A stretch of DNA of 64,000 nucleotides from Ruoffia sp044336205 (GTDB lineage: Bacteria > Bacillota > Bacilli > Lactobacillales > Aerococcaceae), in the NCBI GenBank assembly GCA_044336205.1, contig CP172318.1, positions 868,001 through 932,000 of the forward strand. Direction: 5' to 3'. Position numbers and translations under genes: made by a program. Below, one piece after another: positions 7,747 through 16,546 of the stretch; the first letter of the stretch is position 1, and every line of letters begins with the position of its first letter. Below the pieces are notes generated by a model that was given only the letters and a program-made list of their open reading frames with translations, was not told the DNA's origin and did no database searches.

Positions 7747-8757
7747 ATGAAAAAACAAACAATTACCATTTACGATGTTGCTAGAGAAGCAGAGGTTTCA
7801 ATGGCAACAGTATCTCGTGTAGTAAATGGTAATCCTAATGTAAAACCAGCTACGCGTAAAAAGGTCTCAGAAGTTATTGAACGTTTAAATTATAGACCTA
7901 ACGCTGTTGCACGTGGTCTGGCAAGTAAAAGAACAACAACAGTTGGAGTTATCTTACCAAGCGTAACAAATTTATTTTTCGCAGCGCTTGCTCGAGGAAT
8001 TGATGATATTGCGTCTATGTATAAGTATAATATTATTCTAGCAAACTCAGATGAGAGTCAAGAGAAAGAAGTTTCAGTCTTCAATATATTACTTGATAAT
8101 CAAGTAGATGGTATTATCTTCATGGGACAGAATGTATCAGAAGCAATGAGGAAAGAGATTGATCGTACTTCCACACCTGTTGTATTCGCAGGTACACTTA
8201 TAGATAATCCAGAATATTATGCAGTAAATATTGATCATACTGTAGCAACAAAAGATATTACGAAAGAATTACTAGACCATGGACGTCGAGTCGTGTTAGT
8301 TACAGATGCACCTGAATTTTTAATTTCACAACATCGTTTAGCTGGTTTCAAAGCTGCTTACGACGAAATGGGTATTGAGTTTGATGAATCATTAGTCATT
8401 CAACAGGCCTTAAAGTATACAGAAGCTGAGAAAGTTTTAGAAGAATTACACAATGTTAAAGCTGACAGTGTTATTGTCAAAGATGATACTTTTGCAGCAG
8501 CGTTAATGAACACAGCGATGGATGCAGGAATAAAAGTACCTGAAGATTTAGAAGTAATTACGAGTGACAATTCAATTGTCACAGAAATCGTTCGCCCTAA
8601 GTTAACAAGTATTCAACAACCTTTATATGATATTGGAGCTGTGGCAATGCGTCTTCTTACGAAAATTATGAATAATGAAGAAGTTGATGAGAAACAAGTC
8701 ATTCTACCTTATAAAATCAAACACCGTGGTTCTACAATTCATACAGAAGATGAATAA
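7747..8757 (+). CDS. ccpA: Catabolite control protein A
   Basis: LacI/GalR-family master regulator of carbon catabolite control. With HPr-Ser-P it binds cre sites. The N-terminal helix-turn-helix reads TIYDVAREAEVSMATVSRVV (residues 6-25), the hinge helix YRPNAVARGLASKRT follows, and a periplasmic-binding-protein-like core fills residues 60-330. The length of 336 is close to the usual 332-334, and no residue looks damaged. ATG 7747 is preceded by GAAAGAAGG. The position beside ytxG/ytxH-like genes is the same as in Bacillus. It is monocistronic, bounded by terminators on both sides. Confidence 0.95.
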   Translation: MKKQTITIYDVAREAEVSMATVSRVVNGNPNVKPATRKKVSEVIERLNYRPNAVARGLASKRTTTVGVILPSVTNLFFAALARGIDDIASMYKYNIILANSDESQEKEVSVFNILLDNQVDGIIFMGQNVSEAMRKEIDRTSTPVVFAGTLIDNPEYYAVNIDHTVATKDITKELLDHGRRVVLVTDAPEFLISQHRLAGFKAAYDEMGIEFDESLVIQQALKYTEAEKVLEELHNVKADSVIVKDDTFAAALMNTAMDAGIKVPEDLEVITSDNSIVTEIVRPKLTSIQQPLYDIGAVAMRLLTKIMNNEEVDEKQVILPYKIKHRGSTIHTEDE

Positions 8758-8770
8758 TGCATTATAAATA

Positions 8771-8821
8771 AATAGGCTACCTTGTGACAAACATGTATTT
8801 GTTATAAGGCTAGCCTATTAT
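8771..8821 (+). terminator. Terminator after ccpA
   Basis: An interrupted stem, AATAGGCTA with TAGCCTATT outside and CCTTGTGACAAA with TTTGTTATAAGG inside, followed by a T-rich stretch. Confidence 0.8.
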
Positions 8822-8830
8822 TTTATATAA

Positions 8831-8873
8831 AAATAGCCCTCTTTCTATGTTCAACTTATAAAGAGGGCTATTT
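8831..8873 (-). terminator. Terminator of the trhO-PBP unit (bidirectional)
   Basis: A 14-bp perfect stem, AAATAGCCCTCTTT at 8831-8844 with AAAGAGGGCTATTT at 8860-8873, 17 bases beyond the PBP stop codon. It is symmetric and could serve either strand. Confidence 0.85.
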
Positions 8874-8889
8874 GTTTTCTTAAATTTAT

Positions 8890-11800
8890 TTAAGACTCAG
8901 AAGATTCTACAGGAGTTTCTTCTGTAGGCTCGTCAGCATTTTCATCTGTATTTTCTGCATTATCAGTTGAATCAGACTCACCAGATTCATCATTTTCAGG
9001 ATTACTATCAGTTGGTTCAGTTTGTTGTGTCGATTGTCTAGATTGTTGTTCAAGTTGTTGGCTACGAACACTATTCCAGAAACGATTTAGATCTTCTTCA
9101 GAAGCACCTAACATAAAGTCAAAGGTTAACGCTGGAGCTGGATTAGAAACTTTAAACAGCTCATTTTTTGTCGGACCTGTTAACTGGTAATGTGAACCAT
9201 TATAGGTAAAGTTACCTGGTAGAGTACCAGTTTGTTCTAGAACAGTTTGTTCCCGTACAGAGCTTGGTTGATTAAACACTTCACTTGTTCCAAATATCTC
9301 CGGACGAAGAGCATATAAATCATTAACAATTCTTGCCCAATAGATCTGACTCCGGACACTTTCTCGATCGAAACCATCATTAACGTCAATTGTATATTCA
9401 GAAAATCTTGAATCGTACCCAATCCAAGAACCAATTGTAATTGACGGAGTAGAGGCGATAAACCAAATATCTTTAGAATTTTCACTGATACCTGATTTTG
9501 CTATCCAATCACCAGGTACTTCCATGTATTCATTGGCAGTACGCCCAGTACCTTCAGTAAACGTATCTCGTAACATATCAACCATAATATAGTTAGTATC
9601 TTCAGAGAAGACTTGCTCTGGTGTTTTACTTTGTTGGAAGACCGTATTGCCAAATGCATCTTCAATACGCTCAATATAATAACCATCAACATATTGACCA
9701 TTATTAGCAAATGTTGAGAAAGCTCGAGTTTGTTCGAATACAGTTGGACCTGTTGATACACCACCTAATGAAAAGGGTAATAACAATGTATCGTCTTCTG
9801 TATAAGAGTCAACCGTATTGAATCCCATTTTTTCCAAGTAATTAATAATATGTACGCCTTGATTAATCAATTCTTCATAAATTCGAACTGCAGGAATATT
9901 ATCCGATCTATATAAAGCAGTTCTTGCAGTCATGAAGCTATCACTTACGACAGTACCATAGTTAGTAGGTTCCCATACTGAACCATCATCATATTCACGA
10001 ACAAACGATGTGTCTGGAATAATAGTAGAAGGGGTGATTAAATTATTCTCAACTGCTGGTCCATAAACTGCTAATGGTTTAATTGTTGAACCAGGAGAAC
10101 GTCTCATATTAAACGCATGGTCAATTTGATTATTCTCATAATCCGTACCTGCAACAAATCCTAAGACACGTCCAGAGTTATTATCAATAGCGACTAAACC
10201 AGTTTGTACTCGCTCAATGTAATATGTTTCATGGCCAGTTTCAGGATCCGTATAGACTCCATCGTACACTGCACCTAGTTGGTCTTCATATGCTTGTGCA
10301 GAGGCGTTAAGCTGTTCATAAATCTCTTTATCAATTGTAGAATATACTTTATAACCTCCGGTACGGAGTTGTTCCTCAGCTGCGAAGTAATATTCATTGT
10401 ACCAATCATCATCACTGAATACTTGTTGCCAAGTGTAGCCATCATCTTGAATGTTCAATAACATTATTTTCTCAATAGCACCATTCATAATAGCCTGATA
10501 TAGATATGTTTGACGTTCAACAGGGCGTGTTTCAGTTTTTAAGAAATCTCGAGTAATATTATAGGCACTTGCTTCCTCATATTCTTCTCTTGTAATTTTC
10601 TTATCACGATACATTCGGAATAAAACTTCTTTCATTCTTTCAACACCATATTGAATAGATTCAGGCTCACGTAATTCACCCGTTTGTTCATATGGGGTAT
10701 AAGTATATGGGTCTTGTGGAAGCCCAATTAGAAAGGCTGCTTGTGGTAAACTAACCTCGTTTGGAGATACTCCAAAAATTCCCTCAGAAGCTGCTGTAAT
10801 ACCAGCAATATTATCACCTTTATTATTTCTACCAAAAGGCGAAACATTTAGATAGGCAGTTAAAATTTCCTCTTTTGAAAAGTAATTCTCGAGTCTCAAA
10901 GCTAATAACATTTCATTCGCTTTTCTAAAGAAGGTCACATCATTGGATAACATTTGTTGTTTAACTAACTGTTGAGTTAAAGTTGAACCACCAGTACCGG
11001 CACCATTCAGTAGGGTTTCAATAACAGCTCTTAAAATTGCCTTAGGAACAATCCCTTTATGTTCTTCAAAATGCTCATCTTCGGTCGCTATTAATCCATC
11101 CGTTATATAAGGGGAGATATCATTCAAACTCGCAATCGAACGTACAATGTCCGTTCTAACATCTGCGATGAGTTCACCACTTCCGTAATAGAGTGTACTT
11201 TGTTGTTCAAGTTGGTTAATTTGCTCCCGCATTTGTTGCTCAGTAGGGGGAGCTGTCTGGGATACTAGATTAGCAAAATATCCAATTCCTGCACCACCTG
11301 CTAGAACCCCAAGGAAAATTACGATAATAATAATATAAATAAGTAATTTTTTAATAACATTAAAGGTCACATTCAACCCAAAGAAAGTTTTTTCTTTATT
11401 AGAAAGCCCCTTTAAAGAATACTTATCTTTATTTTCACGCTTTTTTGACCCTTTAGGCTTGTAATTGTCTTCTGACTGAACTGGTTCATCAATTGTCTCT
11501 AAGTCAAGATCATTATCGTTATTATTATGAATGACTACGGCAAGATCGTCATGATAATTGTTATTGGTATCATTAATTTTTGCCTCGTTTTGTTCATTCT
11601 GTGTCGGTTCGATTCGCTGAAACGAGCTCAGTTCATCAACCCGATCATTTTTGTGTGAGTTATTTTTCGAACTTACTTTATTACCATTATGCGTGTATTT
11701 GATAGAATCAGAAGTTCTCATTGATAAAGTAGATGGTGGTTGGAGAATTTGTTCATCATGTACCTTTCCATTTTTATCTACATTTGTTAAATCATCAAGT

Positions 11801-12414
11801 TGATTAACTTCATCAGTTGAATTTTGAATGTTCTTAGCTATCTCTATATTTTTACTATTAATATTAGGTAACTGTTCCTCATTTATTTGATCGGTACCAT
11901 CTTGATCAATTGAGGAATTTATGTCATTAAGTTTTTCGAGACGGAGCTGACGGCGACGATCTCTTTCCCTAGCCAATTGTTCAGGGGTAGGGAAGTCATT
12001 TAACGAATCAGCTTGATTGAGTTCTGATGTAACTTTCTGATTATCTGTAGATTGGTTTCCTGTCGTAAAGTTTTTTTGAGCAGATGACGTTGAATGAAAA
12101 CTACTAAGTTTGGCACGATCAGCAAGATTTTTTCCTTTAGCTGATTTAATCTGCTTGTAATCATCGCTCGATTTTAAATTAGTTTCATTGAATAAATTCT
12201 GAACACGATTGAATGACCGATTAATCATTATGTTTGAATAATCAGACTTGTTTGATTTTTCTATTGATCCATCTGGTTTATTCGCTTGAGACTGGCTTAC
12301 AAAGTCAGATTCTTTGAAATCAGAGTTATCATCTTGTGCAGGTTCGTCAAATGAAACATCAAAAAATTTATTTTTATCTTTTGGCGAATGGTTATTAGAA
12401 TTTTTATCAGTCAT
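8890..12414 (-). CDS. Class A penicillin-binding protein (PBP1A type) with long cytoplasmic extension
   Basis: Bifunctional peptidoglycan glycosyltransferase/transpeptidase at the membrane. Numbering is from the ATG at 12414, which has AGAGGGTGA upstream (a TTG at 12435 is less likely). Residues 1-355 are a charged, Asn/Asp/Ser/Gln-rich cytoplasmic region. A membrane helix lies at about 357-380. The glycosyltransferase domain has EDEHF near 445 and GGSTLTQQLVKQ. The transpeptidase has STIK at 776-779, SDN at 837 and KSG at 973. A Ser/Thr/Glu tail ends the protein. At 1174 residues it is about 350-450 longer than most PBP1 proteins because of the N-terminus. It lies 30 bases behind trhO, probably cotranscribed. 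Confidence 0.9.
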   Translation of the reverse strand: MTDKNSNNHSPKDKNKFFDVSFDEPAQDDNSDFKESDFVSQSQANKPDGSIEKSNKSDYSNIMINRSFNRVQNLFNETNLKSSDDYKQIKSAKGKNLADRAKLSSFHSTSSAQKNFTTGNQSTDNQKVTSELNQADSLNDFPTPEQLARERDRRRQLRLEKLNDINSSIDQDGTDQINEEQLPNINSKNIEIAKNIQNSTDEVNQLDDLTNVDKNGKVHDEQILQPPSTLSMRTSDSIKYTHNGNKVSSKNNSHKNDRVDELSSFQRIEPTQNEQNEAKINDTNNNYHDDLAVVIHNNNDNDLDLETIDEPVQSEDNYKPKGSKKRENKDKYSLKGLSNKEKTFFGLNVTFNVIKKLLIYIIIIVIFLGVLAGGAGIGYFANLVSQTAPPTEQQMREQINQLEQQSTLYYGSGELIADVRTDIVRSIASLNDISPYITDGLIATEDEHFEEHKGIVPKAILRAVIETLLNGAGTGGSTLTQQLVKQQMLSNDVTFFRKANEMLLALRLENYFSKEEILTAYLNVSPFGRNNKGDNIAGITAASEGIFGVSPNEVSLPQAAFLIGLPQDPYTYTPYEQTGELREPESIQYGVERMKEVLFRMYRDKKITREEYEEASAYNITRDFLKTETRPVERQTYLYQAIMNGAIEKIMLLNIQDDGYTWQQVFSDDDWYNEYYFAAEEQLRTGGYKVYSTIDKEIYEQLNASAQAYEDQLGAVYDGVYTDPETGHETYYIERVQTGLVAIDNNSGRVLGFVAGTDYENNQIDHAFNMRRSPGSTIKPLAVYGPAVENNLITPSTIIPDTSFVREYDDGSVWEPTNYGTVVSDSFMTARTALYRSDNIPAVRIYEELINQGVHIINYLEKMGFNTVDSYTEDDTLLLPFSLGGVSTGPTVFEQTRAFSTFANNGQYVDGYYIERIEDAFGNTVFQQSKTPEQVFSEDTNYIMVDMLRDTFTEGTGRTANEYMEVPGDWIAKSGISENSKDIWFIASTPSITIGSWIGYDSRFSEYTIDVNDGFDRESVRSQIYWARIVNDLYALRPEIFGTSEVFNQPSSVREQTVLEQTGTLPGNFTYNGSHYQLTGPTKNELFKVSNPAPALTFDFMLGASEEDLNRFWNSVRSQQLEQQSRQSTQQTEPTDSNPENDESGESDSTDNAENTDENADEPTEETPVESSES

Positions 12415-12444
12415 TGATTCACCCTCTTCCTTCAATTATTATTA

Positions 12445-13419
12445 CTACGCGATACTACTATCTTGTAGGGATTCTCCAATTTGATTTAAGCGATATTCCC
12501 ATTCCTCAGTCGAAAGATTATTCTCTGAGATATAACGGTTACGAGGGTGGCGACGGCACTCTGGTGAACAACCTCTAACATATTTTGCTTCATTTTCTTC
12601 AGAAGCTAGAATTTGCTCGTTACATTCTGGATTTCCGCAGTTTATATAACGTTCACAAGGTGTATTATCGTAGTAATCGCGTCCAACAACTGTAGGGTTT
12701 ACGTGGTTAATTGGAACAGAAATACGTTCATCAAACACGTACATTTGACCTTCCCATAGATCCCCTTGAGTTTCTGGGTCTTTACCGTATGTATCAATTC
12801 CGCCTTCTAGTTGTCCTACCTCAGTACCAATTCCTTCACGAACCATCCAGCCTGAGAATTTCTCGCAGCGAATACCTCCGGTACAATATACTACTACTTT
12901 TTTATCCATGAATTTTTCTTTATTCTCAATTACCCAATCTGGTAGTTCGCGGAAGTTTCTAATTTCTGGGCGAATCGCACCTTTGAAATGACCTAAATCA
13001 TATTCATAATCATTCCGAGTGTCTAATACGATAGTGTCTTCGTCGAGAAGGGCATCGCGGAATTCCGCTGGTTTTAAATGTTTACCAGTTGTTATTAATG
13101 GGTCAATATCATCTTCTAAATCTAAAGATACAATTTCTTTGCGTGGACGTACATACATTTTTCTATGTGCGTAGTCATCGGCTTCATCTACTTTGAACCA
13201 AACATCTTCAAAGCCAGGTAATGAATGAACATAATCCTTATACTTATCAGTTTGATCTACAGTTCCTGAAACAGTTCCATTAATACCTTCAGTTCCAACC
13301 AAAATACGACCTTTTAAACCGATTCCCTTACAAAAAGCTAAATGCTCCTTAGAAAATGCTTCAGGGTCTTCGATTGTTTGATATTTATAAAATAATAATA
13401 CTCTAAATTCTTTCTCCAA
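12445..13419 (-). CDS. trhO: tRNA uridine-34 hydroxylase, rhodanese family
   Basis: TrhO (YbfQ/YceA family) uses oxygen to hydroxylate U34 of certain tRNAs to ho5U, the precursor of mo5U. It has an N-terminal acylphosphatase-like domain (residues 1-95), a rhodanese domain with LDTRNDYE and the active-site loop CTGGIRCEKF (Cys179, Cys185), and a C-terminal cysteine cluster (CERYINCGNPEC, then CSPEC) usual for bacterial members. The length of 324 residues is normal. The start is TTG at 13419 with AGGAGG nine bases upstream. It is the first gene of a unit with the PBP gene; no functional link between them is evident. Confidence 0.9.
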   Translation of the reverse strand: MEKEFRVLLFYKYQTIEDPEAFSKEHLAFCKGIGLKGRILVGTEGINGTVSGTVDQTDKYKDYVHSLPGFEDVWFKVDEADDYAHRKMYVRPRKEIVSLDLEDDIDPLITTGKHLKPAEFRDALLDEDTIVLDTRNDYEYDLGHFKGAIRPEIRNFRELPDWVIENKEKFMDKKVVVYCTGGIRCEKFSGWMVREGIGTEVGQLEGGIDTYGKDPETQGDLWEGQMYVFDERISVPINHVNPTVVGRDYYDNTPCERYINCGNPECNEQILASEENEAKYVRGCSPECRRHPRNRYISENNLSTEEWEYRLNQIGESLQDSSIA

Positions 13420-13609
13420 AATAAATTCCTCCTTGTAGTTGCATACTACAGTTTTTCTAAATATATATTATACTATTAAATGAATAATAGTAACAAGTTT
13501 TCTGTAATTTTCATTGATTCTTAATATAAAAGTCATATATTAGATGTGATATATATCAAAAATTGTTATAATAAACATCGGAAATGAGAAAGAAAAAGTA
13601 GGTGAAAGA

Positions 13610-14506
13610 ATGTTAGATAAAGTTTTATTAATTGTTAACCCAGTGGCTGGTAAAGCCCAGGGGGAGAAATACGCGAATAAATTAAAAGAAATTCTTGAAG
13701 ATAACCATCAATCTTCTGTCGAAATAAAAGTGACTAAAGAAGAGAATGATGCCTATGAATGGAGCAAAAATGCTTACAGTGATGGATTCAGTAGTGTGAT
13801 ATGCTTAGGTGGTGATGGAACGGTATCTGAAACAGTAAGTGGATTAATGCAAAATCAACAACGACCAAACTTCGGCTTTATAGCAATGGGAACAGTTAAT
13901 GATTTAGCAAGATCTTTAGGTTATCATTTGAATCCCGAAAAAGCAGTCAATGATTTTGTTAATATTAAATTAGATAAACTTGACATTGGAAAAGTCAACG
14001 ACAAGTATTTTATTAATGTGATTGCTATAGGCCCCATCGCTGAAGAGGTTATGACAACTGATTCTGATGATAAAAATAAATTTGGAGTGTTGGCATATAT
14101 TCGTGATGGTTTAAAAGCTTTTTTCACCAGCAAAGGATATAATATCAGAGTGACAGATTCAAAAGATAATCCAATAGATATTAAAACAAATTTATTATTA
14201 GTAGGATTAACGAATAGTGTTGGTGGTGTTGAGTTTATGATACCTGAAGCTAATTATAATGACGGGGAAGGGTATCTCATTGCAATCAAAGGACACACAC
14301 CTCTTAGCACCATTGCAGCTAGTTTGGAAGTTGGATTCTCAAATTTAAGTGCAGATAACTTATATAAATTATCTGATCAGAGATTTAAAATTGAATCACT
14401 CGATAATGTTGAGATAAAAACAAATATAGACGGAGACAAAGGCCCAAACTTACCCATTGACGTAGAAATTATTAAACATGCTATTGATGTGATAGTACCT
14501 AAATAA
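13610..14506 (+). CDS. Diacylglycerol kinase-like lipid kinase
   Basis: DAGK catalytic-domain protein of the DgkB/YegS superfamily, which phosphorylates diacylglycerol or a related lipid at the membrane face. IVNPVAGK at residues 8-15 and the nucleotide-binding GGDGTVSE at 67-74 are the family signatures. FGFIAMGTVNDLARSLG corresponds to the GTxNDxAR motif. The rest is the beta-sandwich domain. At 298 residues it is full length. The ATG at 13610 follows AGGTGAAAG, and a TATAAT lies at 13567-13572. Which lipid is used cannot be told; a role in recycling diacylglycerol from teichoic acid synthesis is only an analogy to DgkB. Confidence 0.85.
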   Translation: MLDKVLLIVNPVAGKAQGEKYANKLKEILEDNHQSSVEIKVTKEENDAYEWSKNAYSDGFSSVICLGGDGTVSETVSGLMQNQQRPNFGFIAMGTVNDLARSLGYHLNPEKAVNDFVNIKLDKLDIGKVNDKYFINVIAIGPIAEEVMTTDSDDKNKFGVLAYIRDGLKAFFTSKGYNIRVTDSKDNPIDIKTNLLLVGLTNSVGGVEFMIPEANYNDGEGYLIAIKGHTPLSTIAASLEVGFSNLSADNLYKLSDQRFKIESLDNVEIKTNIDGDKGPNLPIDVEIIKHAIDVIVPK

Positions 14507-14595
14507 TGTCTAAGCATATTGTGAGCAAAATTATTGATATTAAGTTATACTAGAAGTAGTGAGCGTTAAGGTCAACAAGAAAAGAGGGAATTAAC

Positions 14596-15009
14596 GTGAG
14601 TGCACAAAAAGTGTCAGCCAATGAACGTAAGATTATTGAACGAGAGTTAAGAAGAGGTACTAGCAAGTCAAGAATTGCCACAATTTTAAATGTTGATTAT
14701 GAAGATGGATTGAATAAAATCCGCAGTGTTAAAGATGATATACGACCTGAAATCGGTAATCAAATTGAATTTAAGTTTAGAGATAGTAAGATGACGGGGA
14801 TTATTACTAAACTATTAAATAATAGCGCAGTAGTTGAAATCTATTGGGAGAAGTCGGATATTACAATGCGAGATATATGCGAAGATCGAACGATTGTGAA
14901 TTTTAAAGATATTGAATCATTTGTATCCTTACCACCACAAGCGGAAGATAATGATCTTGTATTCGAATATGATGATATAAAAACAAAAGAACTGGAAGAA
15001 CAAGCTTAA
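14596..15009 (+). CDS. DUF2187 (YkvS-like) protein with N-terminal extension
   Basis: The central segment (about residues 52-80, GNQIEFKFRDSKMTGIITKL then NNSAVVEI) matches the DUF2187/YkvS family, a small KOW-like beta-barrel domain of unknown function. B. subtilis YkvS is only about 60 residues, so the N-terminal 45 residues (RRGTSKSRIATILNVDYEDGL, a helix-turn-helix-like pattern) and the acidic C-terminus are additions. The start is GTG with AGAGGGA upstream. It is monocistronic; the terminator stem includes its last codons. A nucleic-acid-binding role is a guess from the fold. Confidence 0.6.
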   Translation: MSAQKVSANERKIIERELRRGTSKSRIATILNVDYEDGLNKIRSVKDDIRPEIGNQIEFKFRDSKMTGIITKLLNNSAVVEIYWEKSDITMRDICEDRTIVNFKDIESFVSLPPQAEDNDLVFEYDDIKTKELEEQA

Positions 15010-15024
15010 TAAAAGCTTGTTCTT
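14997..15024 (+). terminator. Terminator overlapping the stop codon of the DUF2187 gene
   Basis: AGAACAAGCTT pairs with AAGCTTGTTCT across a short loop, followed by TCTTT. The stop codon lies in the hairpin. It may also serve the converging gene. Confidence 0.8.
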
Positions 15025-15026
15025 CT

Positions 15027-16016
15027 TTAGTTTGATAATAAGTTTGATAATAAGTTTGAAATTTCGTCTTGTGCTTGATGATAGAACGTTACCTCTTCAG
15101 CTGTCAAAGGCGAAACGCTATTATATTCCGATTCACTTATAAGATCATAGATCATTAAAGTATGATTCAACCATTTAGCAGGATCATCTATCGCTTCGTC
15201 GTAATAAGGGTATAAAACCATACTATGTAAATTAAAAAGTTCTATTATTTGAGATTCTAAGTGTGGGTCTTGTTTAGTAAAAAAATCAGTTATTAATTGA
15301 ATAGCTTTTCGGTAATATTCAGTGTTATTATAAGGTTTAAGTTCATTAATATTTATCGTATTTTTTTTACCAAACCAAGAATAATTAATAGTTTCTAAAT
15401 ACCCTTTGGAAATTAAAAAATGTAAAACATCATTTTTTATGAAATTATATATCTCGTCTTTTTGTAGAATAGCTAGATAAACAGCCAGTGTTTTATCTAA
15501 ATCAAAAAGGTATAATGATTTTAATTTGGATAAGAGTTCAAGTTGGCTACTTTGTAGATAAAATTTAACAAAATTATCTATATCATCGTCAGAATTTAAT
15601 TCATCCAATTTTTTTTGAGTGGATAAAATATTTTGAATGGCATCGATTGCCTGATTGATTTGCAATAAACTTTCGGAATCTTGTATTAAGTCTCTGAGTT
15701 GGTATAATTCACTTAAACTTTCATGACGTGTATCCATGTTAATTAGTGTTTGCGCATATAAAACAGACAATACAGCCGAATTAGCGATCGTATCTAATGA
15801 AAAGTTTTTGCTTTTCCAGATGCTTTTTAGTTTAGAAGTTAAATTATGCTTAATATATAAATTAACTAATTCATAAAAAACTTGATCTTGAGGATCTAAT
15901 TGATAACTTTCTTCAAGAAAGTGGATACCTTTGCGATCGTCATTATTTTGCAGGGCATTTATAGCCTTGCGATAATAGTTAGTAGCATTGTTTGGCATTG
16001 GTGTAATATCACTCAT
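15027..16016 (-). CDS. Uncharacterised helical protein with TPR-like N-terminus
   Basis: I do not recognise a named family. The first 60 residues look like two TPR-type helical hairpins (NYYRKAINALQNNDDRKGIH, then FLEESYQLDPQDQVFYEL with the canonical DP before the next helix). The remaining 260 residues are predicted helical, leucine- and serine-rich, with no signal peptide, membrane helix or catalytic motif. It ends with a duplicated SNLL. The start ATG is at 16016 with AAGGATTT before it. The gene stands alone, divergent from the RNase H-like gene 47 bases away. A scaffold or adaptor role is inferred from the repeats only. Confidence 0.6.
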   Translation of the reverse strand: MSDITPMPNNATNYYRKAINALQNNDDRKGIHFLEESYQLDPQDQVFYELVNLYIKHNLTSKLKSIWKSKNFSLDTIANSAVLSVLYAQTLINMDTRHESLSELYQLRDLIQDSESLLQINQAIDAIQNILSTQKKLDELNSDDDIDNFVKFYLQSSQLELLSKLKSLYLFDLDKTLAVYLAILQKDEIYNFIKNDVLHFLISKGYLETINYSWFGKKNTININELKPYNNTEYYRKAIQLITDFFTKQDPHLESQIIELFNLHSMVLYPYYDEAIDDPAKWLNHTLMIYDLISESEYNSVSPLTAEEVTFYHQAQDEISNLLSNLLSN

Positions 16017-16063
16017 TAGATAAATCCTTTCTACAAAATAAAAATGTTCATAAGGAGAATAGT

Positions 16064-16510
16064 ATGATCAAAATATATTCGGATGCAGCATTTAAACAAA
16101 AGACTAGAGAAGTAGGTATAGGTATTCAAATAATTTCAGAGGAACAAAGAATACTTAATAAGACATATATACCATGGGTTTTTGATAATCATGTGGCGGA
16201 ATTTTTAGCTTTAATTTCTGCTTTGAATTATGTAACAACTAACTTTGAGTTAGATCAAGCGGTTCTATTTTACTCGGATAGTAGAATTTTAATAGAATCG
16301 TTAGAAAAAGCTTATAGTAAGCATGATGAGTATAGCAAACCCTTAGCGTATCTTTTAAATCAATTAGACACGATTCCGTTATTTTTCCCTAAATGGATTC
16401 CAGAAGCCCAAAACAAAGGTGCGGATCACTTAGCAAGGCAAGCACTTAGAAGGGAAGGGAAGCTATATAAAGCATTCGACACACCCATTATAGATTATTC
16501 TGACTTATAA
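16064..16510 (+). CDS. RNase HI-like protein (YpdQ type)
   Basis: Short RNase H-fold protein. The four carboxylates of the RNase HI active site can be placed: Asp7 in YSDAA, Glu46 in HVAEF, Asp72 in FYSDSR, and Asp121 in NKGADHLARQA. The flexible-loop His of E. coli RNase HI is not evident, as in other short Firmicute homologues of the YpdQ type. It probably cleaves RNA in RNA/DNA hybrids, but activity of these short forms is not uniformly established. The ATG at 16064 follows AAGGAGAA. The length of 148 residues is full for the family. A terminator follows. Confidence 0.75.
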   Translation: MIKIYSDAAFKQKTREVGIGIQIISEEQRILNKTYIPWVFDNHVAEFLALISALNYVTTNFELDQAVLFYSDSRILIESLEKAYSKHDEYSKPLAYLLNQLDTIPLFFPKWIPEAQNKGADHLARQALRREGKLYKAFDTPIIDYSDL

Positions 16511-16514
16511 GAGG

Positions 16515-16546
16515 ATAACCTTCGATTTTTGAAGGTTATTTTTTTC
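16515..16546 (+). terminator. Terminator between convergent RNase H-like gene and rlmL
   Basis: ATAACCTTC at 16515-16523 pairs with GAAGGTTAT at 16531-16539, then seven T. Confidence 0.85.

Noticed and set aside
9237..9764. Two open frames (about 82 and 87 codons) on the minus strand
   Set aside because: They are alternative frames inside the PBP gene, without ribosome sites and with atypical composition.
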